The notes under the pieces are model-generated. The model had not been told where the DNA came from and made no database searches. It saw nothing but the letters and a program-made list of their open reading frames with translations. 64,000 nt of DNA. Source: Microbacterium sp. No. 7 (lineage in GTDB: Bacteria; Actinomycetota; Actinomycetes; Actinomycetales; Microbacteriaceae). Both the position numbers and the translations under genes were made by a program. Shown in pieces: positions 53,333-62,776 of the stretch (its first letter is position 1; every line of letters starts with the position of its first letter). The stretch spans positions 372,001-436,000 of the forward strand of contig NZ_CP012697.1 of the NCBI RefSeq assembly GCF_001314225.1, read 5' to 3'.

Positions 53333-54200
53333 CGGCCTGTGGACCCGCGTGTTCGGGGTGGGGCTCGCCGCCGCCGTCGCGGCGCTGACCCTCGTGCTCG
53401 CCGTGACGGGACAGCTCGCGCTGTACATCAACCCCGACGGCGCATGGTTCGCCGTGGGCATGGCCGTCGTCGCGCTCGCGGGCGCCGTGTGGAGCTGCAC
53501 TCTGCCGTTGCGGGAGGCGCACGCCGCCGAGGACGTTCAGTATTCAGGACGGCCGGCACCGGCAGGGCGCCCATCCCGCGGAATCCCGCGGGAACCGGTG
53601 GCGTCGCGCGCGGAATCTCCTGAATTGCGGACAGGGATGCCATCGCATCGGCACGCGCACGGGGATGCCGGGGCACACGATCACGACCACGCGGATGCCG
53701 GGGGCACGCGCCTCGCGGCGCGGCTGAGCCTCGCGGGCGGAGGGCTCGCGACCCTCGTCGTGGCGGCGGGGCTGCTCACGCCGCCGGCGACGCTGTCGGC
53801 GGAGCTCGCGATGAGCCGCGACACGGGAGCGCCGCCGCTGTTCGCGGGCGCCGACGTCGTCGCGCTCGCGACGACCGGCGACACGTCGGCCTTCGGCATC
53901 GGCGAGTGGGCGAGCGTGTTCGCGACGACGACCAATCCCGATGCGTTCGACGGCACCGAGGTCACCCTCACGGGCTTCGCGACGCCCGGCGACGCGGGCT
54001 TCCAGCTCACACGGCTCGTGATCACGCACTGCGTGATCGACGCGCAGCCTGCGAGCGTGCCGATCGCGACCGAGGACGCCGTCGACACCGGCGCGTGGGT
54101 CACCGTGACCGGCACGGTGCGCGACGAGGGCGGACGCCTGCGCATCGAGGCCTCCGAGATCGCGCACATCGATGAGCCGCGAGACCCGTATGAGTTCTGA
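53325..54200 (+). CDS. DUF1980/TIGR03943-type membrane protein with His-rich loop
   Basis: The product is 291 aa with a TTG start overlapping the permease stop and ggagg upstream. Two helices come first. A hydrophilic loop then holds an extra segment (about residues 73-103, YSGRPAPAGRPSRG...) whose DNA is the hairpin 53542-53625, and a His cluster (HRHAHGDAGAHDHDHADAG). A third helix and a C-terminal domain (LTGFATPGDAGFQLTRLVIT, HCVIDAQ) typical of this family complete it. It works with the DUF318 permease. Confidence 0.85.
   Translation: MPDGLWTRVFGVGLAAAVAALTLVLAVTGQLALYINPDGAWFAVGMAVVALAGAVWSCTLPLREAHAAEDVQYSGRPAPAGRPSRGIPREPVASRAESPELRTGMPSHRHAHGDAGAHDHDHADAGGTRLAARLSLAGGGLATLVVAAGLLTPPATLSAELAMSRDTGAPPLFAGADVVALATTGDTSAFGIGEWASVFATTTNPDAFDGTEVTLTGFATPGDAGFQLTRLVITHCVIDAQPASVPIATEDAVDTGAWVTVTGTVRDEGGRLRIEASEIAHIDEPRDPYEF
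53542..53625. repeat. Family K-type hairpin inside a coding region
   Basis: Outer arms attcagga / tcctgaat (53542-53549 and 53618-53625) with inner caccgg / ccggtg and a central ccgcggaatcccgcgg. It keeps the frame and encodes an extra loop in the DUF1980 protein. Shares its caggagattc end (minus strand) with the hairpins at 50541 and 57122. Confidence 0.5.
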
Positions 54201-56067
54201 CGCCGGTGCGCCCGTGTCACGGCGCGCGCTGCGCGAGGCCGCCGAGCGCGCGCGGGCCGAGGCTGGCGCGGAGGAGGAGGCCCGCGCGGAGGGGGAGGCT
54301 CGGGCTGCCGCGGCGGCGCGGGGCGAGCAGGGGGCGGCTGGGCAGGGCGAGGGTCCCGCACGAGGTGAGGCGGCGCGGGGCGAGGGCCCGGCACGAGGTG
54401 AGCCTGCGCGGGGCGAGGGTCCGGGCGAGGCAGTGCGGGATCTGACCGCGCGAGGCGAGGGAGAGGCGGCGCGCGCTGTGGGGCCGCAGGCCGCTGAGCC
54501 ACGGCCCGCGGAGCAACGTCTCACAGGGCCAGGGGCTGCGGAGCCGCGGCCCGCGGAGCAACGTCTCACAGAGCCACGGCCCGCTGAGCAACGTCTCGCA
54601 GAGCCAGGGGCTGCAGAGCCGCATCCTTCCGAGCCGCGCACCACGATCGCGCCGGCGCCCGAGACGAGCGCTCGCCGGTCGCGCGGACCGGCGAGCGGGT
54701 TCGGGGTCCGGCTGGCCGCGATCGTCGGCATCCTGGCTCTCGTCGCCGTGATCACGGCGTTCGTCTCCACCGCGCAGGGACCGCGCGTCACCGACGTGCA
54801 GGTCGACCCCGAGACCGCGGTGACGGCCGCGGGCGCGCGGCTCATCGTCACGACGACGCAGTCGCTCGACGAGGTGGCGCCCGAGCAGGTCACGATCACG
54901 CCCGCCGCCGACTTCACGGTCGACACGTCGGGGCGCACGGTCGGCGTGCGCTTCACGATGCCGCTGCGGGACGACACCGAGTACACGGTGCGCATCGACG
55001 ACGTCACGGGCGTCGGCGGCAGCCCGCCCGCGACGATCGAGCAGACCTTCACGACGCCGCCGCTGTCGTTCTTCGTGCTGCAGCGCGGCGACGACGTCGA
55101 CCGCATCGTGCGCACCGACCTGTCGGGCGGCGGCGGCCAGACCGTCTTCGAGCACGAGCACATCGAGGACTTCCGCGCCACCGCGACCGACCTCGTGGTC
55201 GCGACGGCCGACGACGACGAGCACTCGCACCTCATCGTCACCGACCTCGACGGCGGCGGCGCCCGCGAGCTGCCGCTGCCGGGCGACGGCTACGTCACCA
55301 ACCTGCAGAGCGCCGATCGCGGCAACCTCATCGGCTACACGTTCACCGACGAGAACGTGGGGTCCCCGGGCGCGCGCGAGATGATGCTGCAGATCTCGTC
55401 GCTGCGCGGCAGCGGGGAGCCCGCCGAGGTGCAGATCACGGGCGCCGATCCCCGGGCGGCCGACTGGCGCTTCGTGCCCGGCACCGACAGCATCCTGCTC
55501 CTCTCGTACGACGGCACGCTGCTGCTCGCCTCGCCGACGGGCGCCGACCCGGTCGCGATGGGCACCGCGCTGCAGATCGACGGCATCGCCCGCTGGTCGA
55601 CGACCGCGATCGTCGACCGCTCCAACGTGCACATCGCGGTCGACCTCGCCTCGGCCGTCGAGGCGCCGCTCGTCGCGACCGATCCGGCCCTCGGCCAGCT
55701 CGACACCGTCGTGCCCCTGCCCAGCGGGGTGTCGGCGGACGGCGACGCGACGCTGCGCGTGCTGTCGGTGCTCGCGGGGTTCTCGGTCGTGTCGACGACC
55801 GTGTCGGTCGTGGATGCCGCGGGTGCCGCCCGCCCGATCGCCGACATCGCCCCCGGCGACGGGCTGCTGCACGTGTGCGTGTCGCCCAACGCCCGCTACG
55901 CCGCGCTCACCGTCGCCCCCGACCTCGTGACCAACGACTTCGACGGCTACCGCCTGCCGCTGCCGACGCGCACGCAGACCTGGATCGTTCCCCTGGACGG
56001 CGAGGGCGAGCCCGTCGTCGTCGCGGGCTCGTCGATCTCGTGGTGCCAGACTCCGCCGCGGCCATGA
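54190..56067 (+). CDS. Membrane-anchored beta-propeller-like protein with long disordered N-terminus
   Basis: The product is 625 aa from ATG 54190, overlapping the upstream stop by 11 bp. The first 165 residues are Ala/Glu/Arg/Pro repeats (ARGEGPARGE, EPRPAEQRL) encoded by degenerate tandem DNA. Next are one transmembrane helix (IVGILALVAVITAFVST), an Ig-like domain (DVQVDPETAVTAAGARLIVT) and an extracellular WD40/propeller-like region with HLIVTDLDGGGAREL-type blades. Function unknown. Confidence 0.65.
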   Translation: MSSDAGAPVSRRALREAAERARAEAGAEEEARAEGEARAAAAARGEQGAAGQGEGPARGEAARGEGPARGEPARGEGPGEAVRDLTARGEGEAARAVGPQAAEPRPAEQRLTGPGAAEPRPAEQRLTEPRPAEQRLAEPGAAEPHPSEPRTTIAPAPETSARRSRGPASGFGVRLAAIVGILALVAVITAFVSTAQGPRVTDVQVDPETAVTAAGARLIVTTTQSLDEVAPEQVTITPAADFTVDTSGRTVGVRFTMPLRDDTEYTVRIDDVTGVGGSPPATIEQTFTTPPLSFFVLQRGDDVDRIVRTDLSGGGGQTVFEHEHIEDFRATATDLVVATADDDEHSHLIVTDLDGGGARELPLPGDGYVTNLQSADRGNLIGYTFTDENVGSPGAREMMLQISSLRGSGEPAEVQITGADPRAADWRFVPGTDSILLLSYDGTLLLASPTGADPVAMGTALQIDGIARWSTTAIVDRSNVHIAVDLASAVEAPLVATDPALGQLDTVVPLPSGVSADGDATLRVLSVLAGFSVVSTTVSVVDAAGAARPIADIAPGDGLLHVCVSPNARYAALTVAPDLVTNDFDGYRLPLPTRTQTWIVPLDGEGEPVVVAGSSISWCQTPPRP

Positions 56068-56132
56068 TCGCCCGCTTCTCGGGCCGCCCCTCGCCCGTTC
56101 CCTCGGTGCTGCCCTCGTCCCTGCCCTCGTCC

Positions 56133-56276
56133 GTTCAACCGCGGCAGAGTGCGGGTCGCCCGCGGCTCGATGCGCCGTTTGCCGCGGTTGGAATCCCTGG
56201 TCTCGCGCCCTTGTTCGTTCGGCCGCGGCAGAGTGCGGGTGTGCCTCGCGAAGACCCGCACTCTGCCGCGGCCGAC
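56133..56276. repeat. Family D hairpins, locus 3
   Basis: Hairpin 1 (about 56133-56192) is imperfect. Hairpin 2 has perfect 22-nt arms (about 56219-56240 and 56254-56275) with the gcagagtgcgggt stem. It fills the gap between the propeller protein and the glycosylase gene. Confidence 0.85.
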
Positions 56277-56296
56277 GGCGTGGGGATGAGGGGCAG

Positions 56297-56968
56297 GTGG
56301 CGGCCGTGAGCGCGCTGGAGCCGGCGACGCGGGAGGCGCTCGCCGGGCTGCCGGTCGAGGTCGCGCCGCGGCTGCTCGGCGGCGTGCTGCGCGTCGCGGT
56401 CGGGGGTGCGACGGTGGCGGTGCGGCTCACCGAGGTCGAGGCGTACCACGGGCTCGGCACCGGCGACGTGCCCGACCCCGGATCGCACGCCCGCAGCGGG
56501 CCCACGGCCCGCAACGCCACGATGTGGGGCGAGGCGGGGCATCTGTACGTGTACCTGAGCCACGGCATCCATTCGTGCGTCAACGTCGTGTGCGGCCCCG
56601 CGGGAACCGCCGGCGGAGTGCTGCTGCGCGCCGCCGAGGTCGTCGAGGGCGTCGAGACCGCCCTCGGCCGTCGGCCGGCCGCGCGGACGCCGCGCGATCT
56701 CGCCCGAGGGCCGGGCCGGCTCGGCGACGCGGTGGGCCTGCGGCATCCCCTGCACGACGGCGTGGATGCCGTGACCGGCGCCGAGCAGGCCGGCGCGACC
56801 GCGCGGCTGTGGCTGCCCCGGACGCCGATCGCCGAGGTCGTGCACGGCCCACGCGTCGGCGTCGCCGGTGTCGCCGGCACCGCGGCGTTCCCGTGGCGGT
56901 TCTGGATCGACGGCGACCCGACCGTGTCGCCGTTCCGCTGGGGCCGCGGGGCGCGCGAGGCGGGGTGA
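56297..56968 (+). CDS. DNA-3-methyladenine glycosylase (AAG/MPG family)
   Basis: The product is 223 aa from GTG 56297 (GTG 56306 possible). Family features are RLTEVEAYHGLGTGDVPDPG, GPTARNATMWGEAGHLYVYL, SHGIHSCVNVV and an Arg-Gly-Pro-Gly block (LARGPGRLGDAVGL). It removes alkylated and other damaged purines. Confidence 0.9.
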   Translation: MAAVSALEPATREALAGLPVEVAPRLLGGVLRVAVGGATVAVRLTEVEAYHGLGTGDVPDPGSHARSGPTARNATMWGEAGHLYVYLSHGIHSCVNVVCGPAGTAGGVLLRAAEVVEGVETALGRRPAARTPRDLARGPGRLGDAVGLRHPLHDGVDAVTGAEQAGATARLWLPRTPIAEVVHGPRVGVAGVAGTAAFPWRFWIDGDPTVSPFRWGRGAREAG

Positions 56969-57121
56969 GAGGCGCGCGGCCGGTGTGGGAGGTTCGCGTG
57001 CCGTCTGCGGCCTGTGCGAGGCCGGCGTGCGCCGTGCAGTCTCGGCGCCGCGCGGCCCTGCGGGGTCGGCGTGTGTCGTGCCCTGTGCGCCCGTGCCCTG
57101 TGCGCCTGTGCCCCGTGCGCC

Positions 57122-57206
57122 GTGCGCCGTGCAGGAGATTCTGGGCGGAGCGGGCTGAGCGCCGGGCGACACGCCCGGGATCGCGAATCTGTCCTGCACG
57201 GTGCAC
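57122..57206. repeat. Family K hairpin in the gap after the glycosylase gene
   Basis: Arms gtgcgccgtgcagga (57122-57136) and tcctgcacggtgcac (57192-57206) match with one mismatch, with inner gattc / gaatc. Short gtgcgcc/gtgcgct-type direct repeats fill the region just upstream (57060-57125). This ends at the stop of the large membrane protein (57225). Confidence 0.65.
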
Positions 57207-57224
57207 CGCGCCGCCCGGGCGGCC

Positions 57225-60200
57225 TCACCGCAGCGCGGCGACGGCGGTGAACGCGGTGCGGAGGGCGCGCATCTGCCGCTCGTAGCGGGCGGCGAGCAGG
57301 ATGAGCAGCACGCCGCCGATGCCGAGCCACAGCCACCACGGCACGGCGACATACGTCGCGGCGATCCACGGCCACAGCTGCGCGACGCCGTGCACGAGCA
57401 GCACGACCGAGCCGAGCACGAGCGGCGCCTGCAGCCGGCGCATCGCGCCCAGCACGACGAGCGCGAGCGCCGCAACGCCGAGCGCCACGACCCGCCAGAG
57501 CGCGTTGCCGCCCAGATCGTACGCGAGCGACGGCAGCGTCAGCACGGCGAGACCGGGGCCGAGCGCGGGCCACGTGCGCACCTCGGGATCGCTCATCGCG
57601 CGGATGCCGAGCACGAGCAGCCCCGCCGCCACCGGAACGGTGAGCGTCTCGATCGCCGGGATCGCGCCGAGCAGCAGCGCCGCCCCGCCGAACAGCACGA
57701 GCGCGACGAGCGCCGCGATCGACACGGCGCGCCCGACGCGGACCGCGAAGGCCTGCCCGAGCACGCCCATCGCCACGAGCGCCGACGTCACCAGCAGGGC
57801 GCGCCACTCGTGCCCCGCCGCCCGCAGCAGCGTCAGCTCCGCGACCGCGAAGAGCACGATCGTCGCCGCGAACGCGCCGCCGACCACGGCATCCACGAGG
57901 GGCACGCGCGTGCGCCGCAGCGCGAGCGCGCCGACCGCGGCGACGATCACGAGCACCGCGAGGGCGCACAGATCGGCCTCGAGCCCGCCGCGGCCGAGGG
58001 CGAAGCGGATGCCGAGGGCCGTGCCCGCCGTGACCGTGCCGCCGATCGCGACCACGCCGCCCAGCCCCGCCCAGCGTCCCGCGCCGAGCAGCGTCGCGCC
58101 GCCGAGGGCGCCCGCGGCCGCGAGCACGGCGGTCGCGACCGTGCGCAGCACCGTCACCTCGCCGGAGGAGGAGAGCGCCGGAACGAGGGTCGTCACGAAG
58201 ACGAGTCCGCCGCCGACCGCCGCGAGTGCGGGCGGCACGGGCGTGGGCCGTGGTTCGCGCCACACCCGCACGGCGGCGACCGCCACGGCGCCGGTGCCCG
58301 CGACGAACGCGGCGAGGCCGCCGCCGTCGGCGTCGCTCAGCAGCGCACGGGCGCCCATCGCGATTCCCGCCCCCGCGAGCACGAGCGTCGTCGGCACGAC
58401 GAGCCCGGCGACGCTCGCGACCGAGCGGGAGACGGATGCCGCGACGCCCGCCGCCAGCAGCGACAGGACGATCACGGTCCACCAGCGCGCGGGACTCGCG
58501 GGCGCGAGCACGCTCGGCGCGACGGCGAGCACGACGCCGGAGATCCAGACGACGCGTTCGATCGCGAGGGCGCGGGCACCGGATGCCGGTCGGGCGGCGC
58601 TGTCCGGCGGCACGCCGGCATCCACGGCTCGCGTCGAGGCCGTTGCGCGCCACAGGGCGAGAGCGGCGCCGGCCAGCACGACGACCGCCACGGGCAGCGT
58701 CGCGGCCTCCAGGACGGGCAGCGCGTCCGAGCCGAGCCCGAGCCCCGCGATCACGGCGAGCGCCACGACGGCACTCGCCCGCGTCGGCACGGCGAACGGC
58801 GCCACGTTCTGCCATGCGGAGGCCAGGTGCAGCGCCGCGGCGATCGTGAGCGCGACGACGATCGTCGTCAGCGACCCGGCGTGCGGCGACAGGCCGGCGA
58901 GGGACCACAGCAGCGCCGCGGGCGGCGCGACGAACGCGAAGACGTGCAGGCTCACGGCATCCGTCCTCGTCGCGCCGAGCCCCGCGGCGAACGCGACCGC
59001 GACGAGCAGCAGGAGCCACAGCGGGGTCTCGCCGTCCGCCGCGCGCGGCACGACGACGGCGCCCAGGGCGACGAGCGCGACCGCGGCGCCGGCCCACGCG
59101 GGTCCGACGACGCGGTGCGCGGGCGTGCACGTGAGGGCGAGGCAGAGCACGGCCGCGACGGCCGCGACGACGGTTCCGCGCGCGGGCGACCCGTCCCAGC
59201 TCTCCAGCGCGGGCACGATCAGCCCGATCGCGAACGCGAGGCTCGTCGCGACGGTCGCCTCGGGGTGCCGGCGCAGCCATACGGCCGTCGCCGCGAGCAC
59301 GAGCAGGGCGAGCGCGGGCGGCACCGTGAACGCCTCCAGCGGCGCATCGGTCGTCGCGAGCCGCACCCACAGCGCCTGGGTCGCGGCGCCGATCGCGGGC
59401 CACACGAGCAGGCGGCGCGGCGCGCGGCGCCACGGCACGCCGCCGATCGGCGCCGTCGGCACGCCGGCGAGACGGACGGATGCCGGGGCCGCCCACCCGC
59501 GCGTCGTCGCCGCGGCGGCGAACCCGGCGGTGAGCGCGAGCAGCGCCATCCAGGCGTCCGCCGTCGGAACCGCCCACACGACGGATGCCACGACGAGCGC
59601 CGCCCCCGCGTCCGCGAGCCCGCGGCGCGCGGCTTCGCCGGAGCGCAGCGTGAGCACCGCGGCGCCGATGCTCACGGCGACGGCCGCGATCATCGCCGTC
59701 AGCGGTGCGACCGCCGGGTCGAGCGCGCCGGTGCCGACGAGCACGGTGCGCGCCGCCCACGCCGCGGCCGGTGCGGTCGTGAGCGCCGCGAGCAGGGCCG
59801 CCGCTGCGGTGAACCGCGTGTGCGAGAGTGTGACCCGCGTGCGCGAGAGCGCGAGGAGGGCGACCAGGCCGAGCAGCGCGACGGCGCGGACGACCGCGGC
59901 GGGCGCGGGATCGACGAGCGCGGCGCGGGCGGCATCCGGCTCCGCGCCGAGCAGAGCTGGCAGGCCCGCGCCGATCGTGACGAGCGCGAGCCCGCCGCCC
60001 GCGAGGGCCAGCGCCGACCGCGATGGAGTGTCGAGCCGCAGCACGACCGCGGCGAGCAGCGTCAGGGCGGCGACCCACTGCACGAGCGCGATCGCGGCGG
60101 AGGGGCCGGGCGGCATCGCGTCGGCGAGCACGGCGATCGGCTGCGGCGCGATCGCCGCCGCGATCGCCGCGACCGCGACGGGGGCCAGCGTGAGCAGCAC

Positions 60201-62201
60201 GGCGACCGGTCCGGTCGGGGAGGAGATGACCCGCGCGGCGACGGGAGCGGCGACCGTCACGGCGACCGCCGTGAACCACAGCCACGGCGTCGCGGCGCCC
60301 GCGGTGCATGCGACGACCGCGCCGAGGGCGATCGTGACGCCCGCGCCGGTGGCCGTCGGACGCGCCGGCGAGCCGGCCGCCCGGGTGCGCAGCGCGAGCA
60401 GCACGAGACCCGCGACGACCACGGCGATCGCGGTGCCGGTGATCGCGGCCATCACCCCCGTGCGCGTCGCCGCGGCGAGCAGCAGCAGCGCGGCGGCGAC
60501 GGGGCGTGCGTCGCGCAGCAGCCGGCGGCCCAGCGACGGGGCGGCGAAGAGCAGCGCGGCGCACAGCACCGCCGCGATCAGCGCGAGCTCCTGGTGCCGC
60601 ACGGGCGTGCCGGCGAACGCGTCCATCCGCCACGGCACCCAGCGGTGCGCGATCAGCGGCAGCGCCGCGCCGACGTCGCGGAGCACCACGGCGGCGACGC
60701 TCACGACCCCCACCAGGGCGCCCGCGATGCGCGCCGGGGCGAACGCGTCGCGGCGACGGGCGAAGCGGTCGACGGCCACGGGCACCGCCACCGCGAGCAC
60801 GGGCGCGACGAGGAAGGCCACGACGGGGCTCGGCGAGACGCCGCTCAGCTGCCAGCCGAGCGTCGCGGCGGTCACGACGCCGACGACGGATGCCGTGTGC
60901 GCCAGCGCGCCCGCCCACGGCAGGTCGGCGCGGTCGCGCCGCGCGGCCACGGCGTGCGCGACCGCGAGCACGACGACGGCGAGCGCGAGCCACAGCAGCG
61001 ACCCGGGCGAGCTGAACGGGGTGAGCACGGCGGACAGCGCGACCGCGACGACGCCCGCGACCGCGAGGGCGGTGCGCTCGGGCACGGCATCCGTGCGTGA
61101 CCGGGCGCTCGACCACGGACGCGGCAGCGCGTGCGCGAGCCCGCCCGCCGACGCGCCCAGCAGTCCCGCGACGAGGCCACCGGGCGCGGGAAGGTCGGCG
61201 ATGCCCGCGACGAGGAAGCCGAGTCCCGCGGGCACGGCGACGACGGCCGCGAGATCGGGCACGCGCAGCGACGATGCCAGCGCCCAGGCCCGGCACAGGG
61301 CACCGACGGCGAGCACCGCGACGCCCGTGTAGACGGCGGCATCCGTTGCGCCCGCGCCGAGCAGGTCGTTCGCGCGCACGCCCCACGCGTCGAGACCGAG
61401 CAGCAGCACGCCGAGAGCGGCGACGCCCTCGGCTGTCGCGGTGAGGCGACGGCGACGGAGGAGCGACGCGGCCGCGATGACGGCGGCCGTGACGCCCGCG
61501 ATGATGAGCGCGCGCACGAGGACGTCGGCGACGAACCACGCGAGCGTGAGGAAGAAGATCGCCGCGATGCCGACGAGGCTGACGCCCACGATGAGCAGCA
61601 GTACGGGCACCGTGAGGCGGCGGCGCGGCGGTGCGGACGGTGCGGACGCGGGTGCTGCGGATGCCGGGGCGGGGGATGTCGGGGACGGGGCGGTGGGCGT
61701 CGGTGACGGCGCGGCGGGTGAAGGCGTCAGTGCGGTGGAGGAGTGCACCGGCAGGGCGGGAGGAGGCACATCGGATGCCGGAGTGCGCCCCTGCGCGGGC
61801 TCGGCGGCGCCCGGCGTCGGGACCGGTTGAGGTGACGGTGCCGCCATGTCGGGCGCGGGCGTGGCGGTCTCGGACATGACCGCCTCGGGGGCGGACGCGG
61901 TGGGATCGACCAAGGGAGCCGCGGCCTCGGGGCGAGCGACGGGCGCGGCCACGCCTTCGAATGTCGCCGGCGCCGGCAGCGGATCGAGCCGGATCTCATT
62001 GAGAAGGATGCGGCGCTGCCGATCGGCTTCCGCGATCGCGGTGCCCAGCTCGAGCAGGCGCGCGGCGCGTGGATCGGTGAGCACGAACCCGCAGCGGGGG
62101 CAGACGGGGGCCGAGATCAGGGTGAAGCAGTCGGGGCAACGGGTGCGGTCGGCGAGCACGCTCGGCGACAGCGGCCAGCGTTCGTCACGGTGGGAGCCCA
62201 C
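57225..62201 (-). CDS. SCO7613-type giant multi-pass membrane protein
   Basis: The product is 1658 aa. The N-terminus has a zinc-ribbon pair (CPDCFTLISAPVCPRCG) and about 30 coiled residues. A Pro/Ala/Thr linker of 100 residues leads to about 35-40 hydrophobic helices (starting VPVLLLIVGVSLVGIAAIFF) to the end. This matches the actinobacterial SCO7613 C-terminal-domain membrane proteins, whose function is unknown. The same DNA contains very long open frames on both strands, which are shadows of its GC-rich codons. Confidence 0.85.
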   Translation of the reverse strand: MGSHRDERWPLSPSVLADRTRCPDCFTLISAPVCPRCGFVLTDPRAARLLELGTAIAEADRQRRILLNEIRLDPLPAPATFEGVAAPVARPEAAAPLVDPTASAPEAVMSETATPAPDMAAPSPQPVPTPGAAEPAQGRTPASDVPPPALPVHSSTALTPSPAAPSPTPTAPSPTSPAPASAAPASAPSAPPRRRLTVPVLLLIVGVSLVGIAAIFFLTLAWFVADVLVRALIIAGVTAAVIAAASLLRRRRLTATAEGVAALGVLLLGLDAWGVRANDLLGAGATDAAVYTGVAVLAVGALCRAWALASSLRVPDLAAVVAVPAGLGFLVAGIADLPAPGGLVAGLLGASAGGLAHALPRPWSSARSRTDAVPERTALAVAGVVAVALSAVLTPFSSPGSLLWLALAVVVLAVAHAVAARRDRADLPWAGALAHTASVVGVVTAATLGWQLSGVSPSPVVAFLVAPVLAVAVPVAVDRFARRRDAFAPARIAGALVGVVSVAAVVLRDVGAALPLIAHRWVPWRMDAFAGTPVRHQELALIAAVLCAALLFAAPSLGRRLLRDARPVAAALLLLAAATRTGVMAAITGTAIAVVVAGLVLLALRTRAAGSPARPTATGAGVTIALGAVVACTAGAATPWLWFTAVAVTVAAPVAARVISSPTGPVAVLLTLAPVAVAAIAAAIAPQPIAVLADAMPPGPSAAIALVQWVAALTLLAAVVLRLDTPSRSALALAGGGLALVTIGAGLPALLGAEPDAARAALVDPAPAAVVRAVALLGLVALLALSRTRVTLSHTRFTAAAALLAALTTAPAAAWAARTVLVGTGALDPAVAPLTAMIAAVAVSIGAAVLTLRSGEAARRGLADAGAALVVASVVWAVPTADAWMALLALTAGFAAAATTRGWAAPASVRLAGVPTAPIGGVPWRRAPRRLLVWPAIGAATQALWVRLATTDAPLEAFTVPPALALLVLAATAVWLRRHPEATVATSLAFAIGLIVPALESWDGSPARGTVVAAVAAVLCLALTCTPAHRVVGPAWAGAAVALVALGAVVVPRAADGETPLWLLLLVAVAFAAGLGATRTDAVSLHVFAFVAPPAALLWSLAGLSPHAGSLTTIVVALTIAAALHLASAWQNVAPFAVPTRASAVVALAVIAGLGLGSDALPVLEAATLPVAVVVLAGAALALWRATASTRAVDAGVPPDSAARPASGARALAIERVVWISGVVLAVAPSVLAPASPARWWTVIVLSLLAAGVAASVSRSVASVAGLVVPTTLVLAGAGIAMGARALLSDADGGGLAAFVAGTGAVAVAAVRVWREPRPTPVPPALAAVGGGLVFVTTLVPALSSSGEVTVLRTVATAVLAAAGALGGATLLGAGRWAGLGGVVAIGGTVTAGTALGIRFALGRGGLEADLCALAVLVIVAAVGALALRRTRVPLVDAVVGGAFAATIVLFAVAELTLLRAAGHEWRALLVTSALVAMGVLGQAFAVRVGRAVSIAALVALVLFGGAALLLGAIPAIETLTVPVAAGLLVLGIRAMSDPEVRTWPALGPGLAVLTLPSLAYDLGGNALWRVVALGVAALALVVLGAMRRLQAPLVLGSVVLLVHGVAQLWPWIAATYVAVPWWLWLGIGGVLLILLAARYERQMRALRTAFTAVAALR

Positions 62202-62312
62202 GGCGAGACCTCGTTCCTTTGTCGCGAGCTCTCATGGTCGCATTGCGGATATGCCGCGCGGGGAAAGAATCCGGCGCCTGTGGACAACCGGACCGGCCGG
62301 CGGCGCGATGCT

Positions 62313-62618
62313 CTACCGCTCGGGGAACGAGTCGCCCCAGGCGCGCTTCGTCAGAGCGGTGACGTCTCGGTCGAGATGCTCGATGCGCACGTCGACCGCG
62401 TCGAAGCGACTGTGCACGGCGTCGAAACGCGCATCCACGGCCTCGAAGCGTGCGTTCATCTCGCCCCGCAGTCCGGTGATCTGTGCGTTCATCTCGCCCC
62501 GGAGACCGCCGATCTGTGCGCTCATCGCCCGGTTGATGAGGGTCGTCGACAGGGTGAGCCCGCCGATCATGACCGTGCTGAACACCGCGATCAGGGTCCA
62601 GATCTGAGGATCGCTCAT
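62313..62618 (-). CDS. Small membrane protein with coiled-coil tail
   Basis: The product is 101 aa from ATG 62616-62618 (ATG 62627 possible). One N-terminal helix (IWTLIAVFSTVMIGGLTLST) is followed by heptad-like repeats (GLRGEMNAQITGLRGEMNAR, RFDAVDVRIEHLDRDV). The DNA is itself repetitive. Family not recognised. Confidence 0.65.
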   Translation of the reverse strand: MSDPQIWTLIAVFSTVMIGGLTLSTTLINRAMSAQIGGLRGEMNAQITGLRGEMNARFEAVDARFDAVHSRFDAVDVRIEHLDRDVTALTKRAWGDSFPER

Positions 62619-62776
62619 GAGGTCCACTCCTTCATTGTCGCTCGGTGCGACCGAGAATGCCAGGTGCGGCGGACCGTGGGCGCCCGTGCGAGCGCATCGG
62701 TGGACAACTCGCGAGATTCCCCGGTTGGGGACGAGAACGGCACTCTGGGGCAGCGACGCCCCTCCGCCGGTCTCAC

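Noticed and set aside
57201..61332. Plus-strand frames of about 1300 codons opposite the giant membrane protein
   Set aside because: They are antisense shadows: extreme Arg/Ala/Ser bias with no domain, while the minus strand encodes a coherent multi-helix protein.
54217..61539. Minus-strand open frame of 2440 codons across several genes
   Set aside because: It overlaps the true SCO7613-type gene in another frame and the plus-strand glycosylase and propeller genes. Composition is Arg/Ala/Gly-rich shadow sequence created by high GC.
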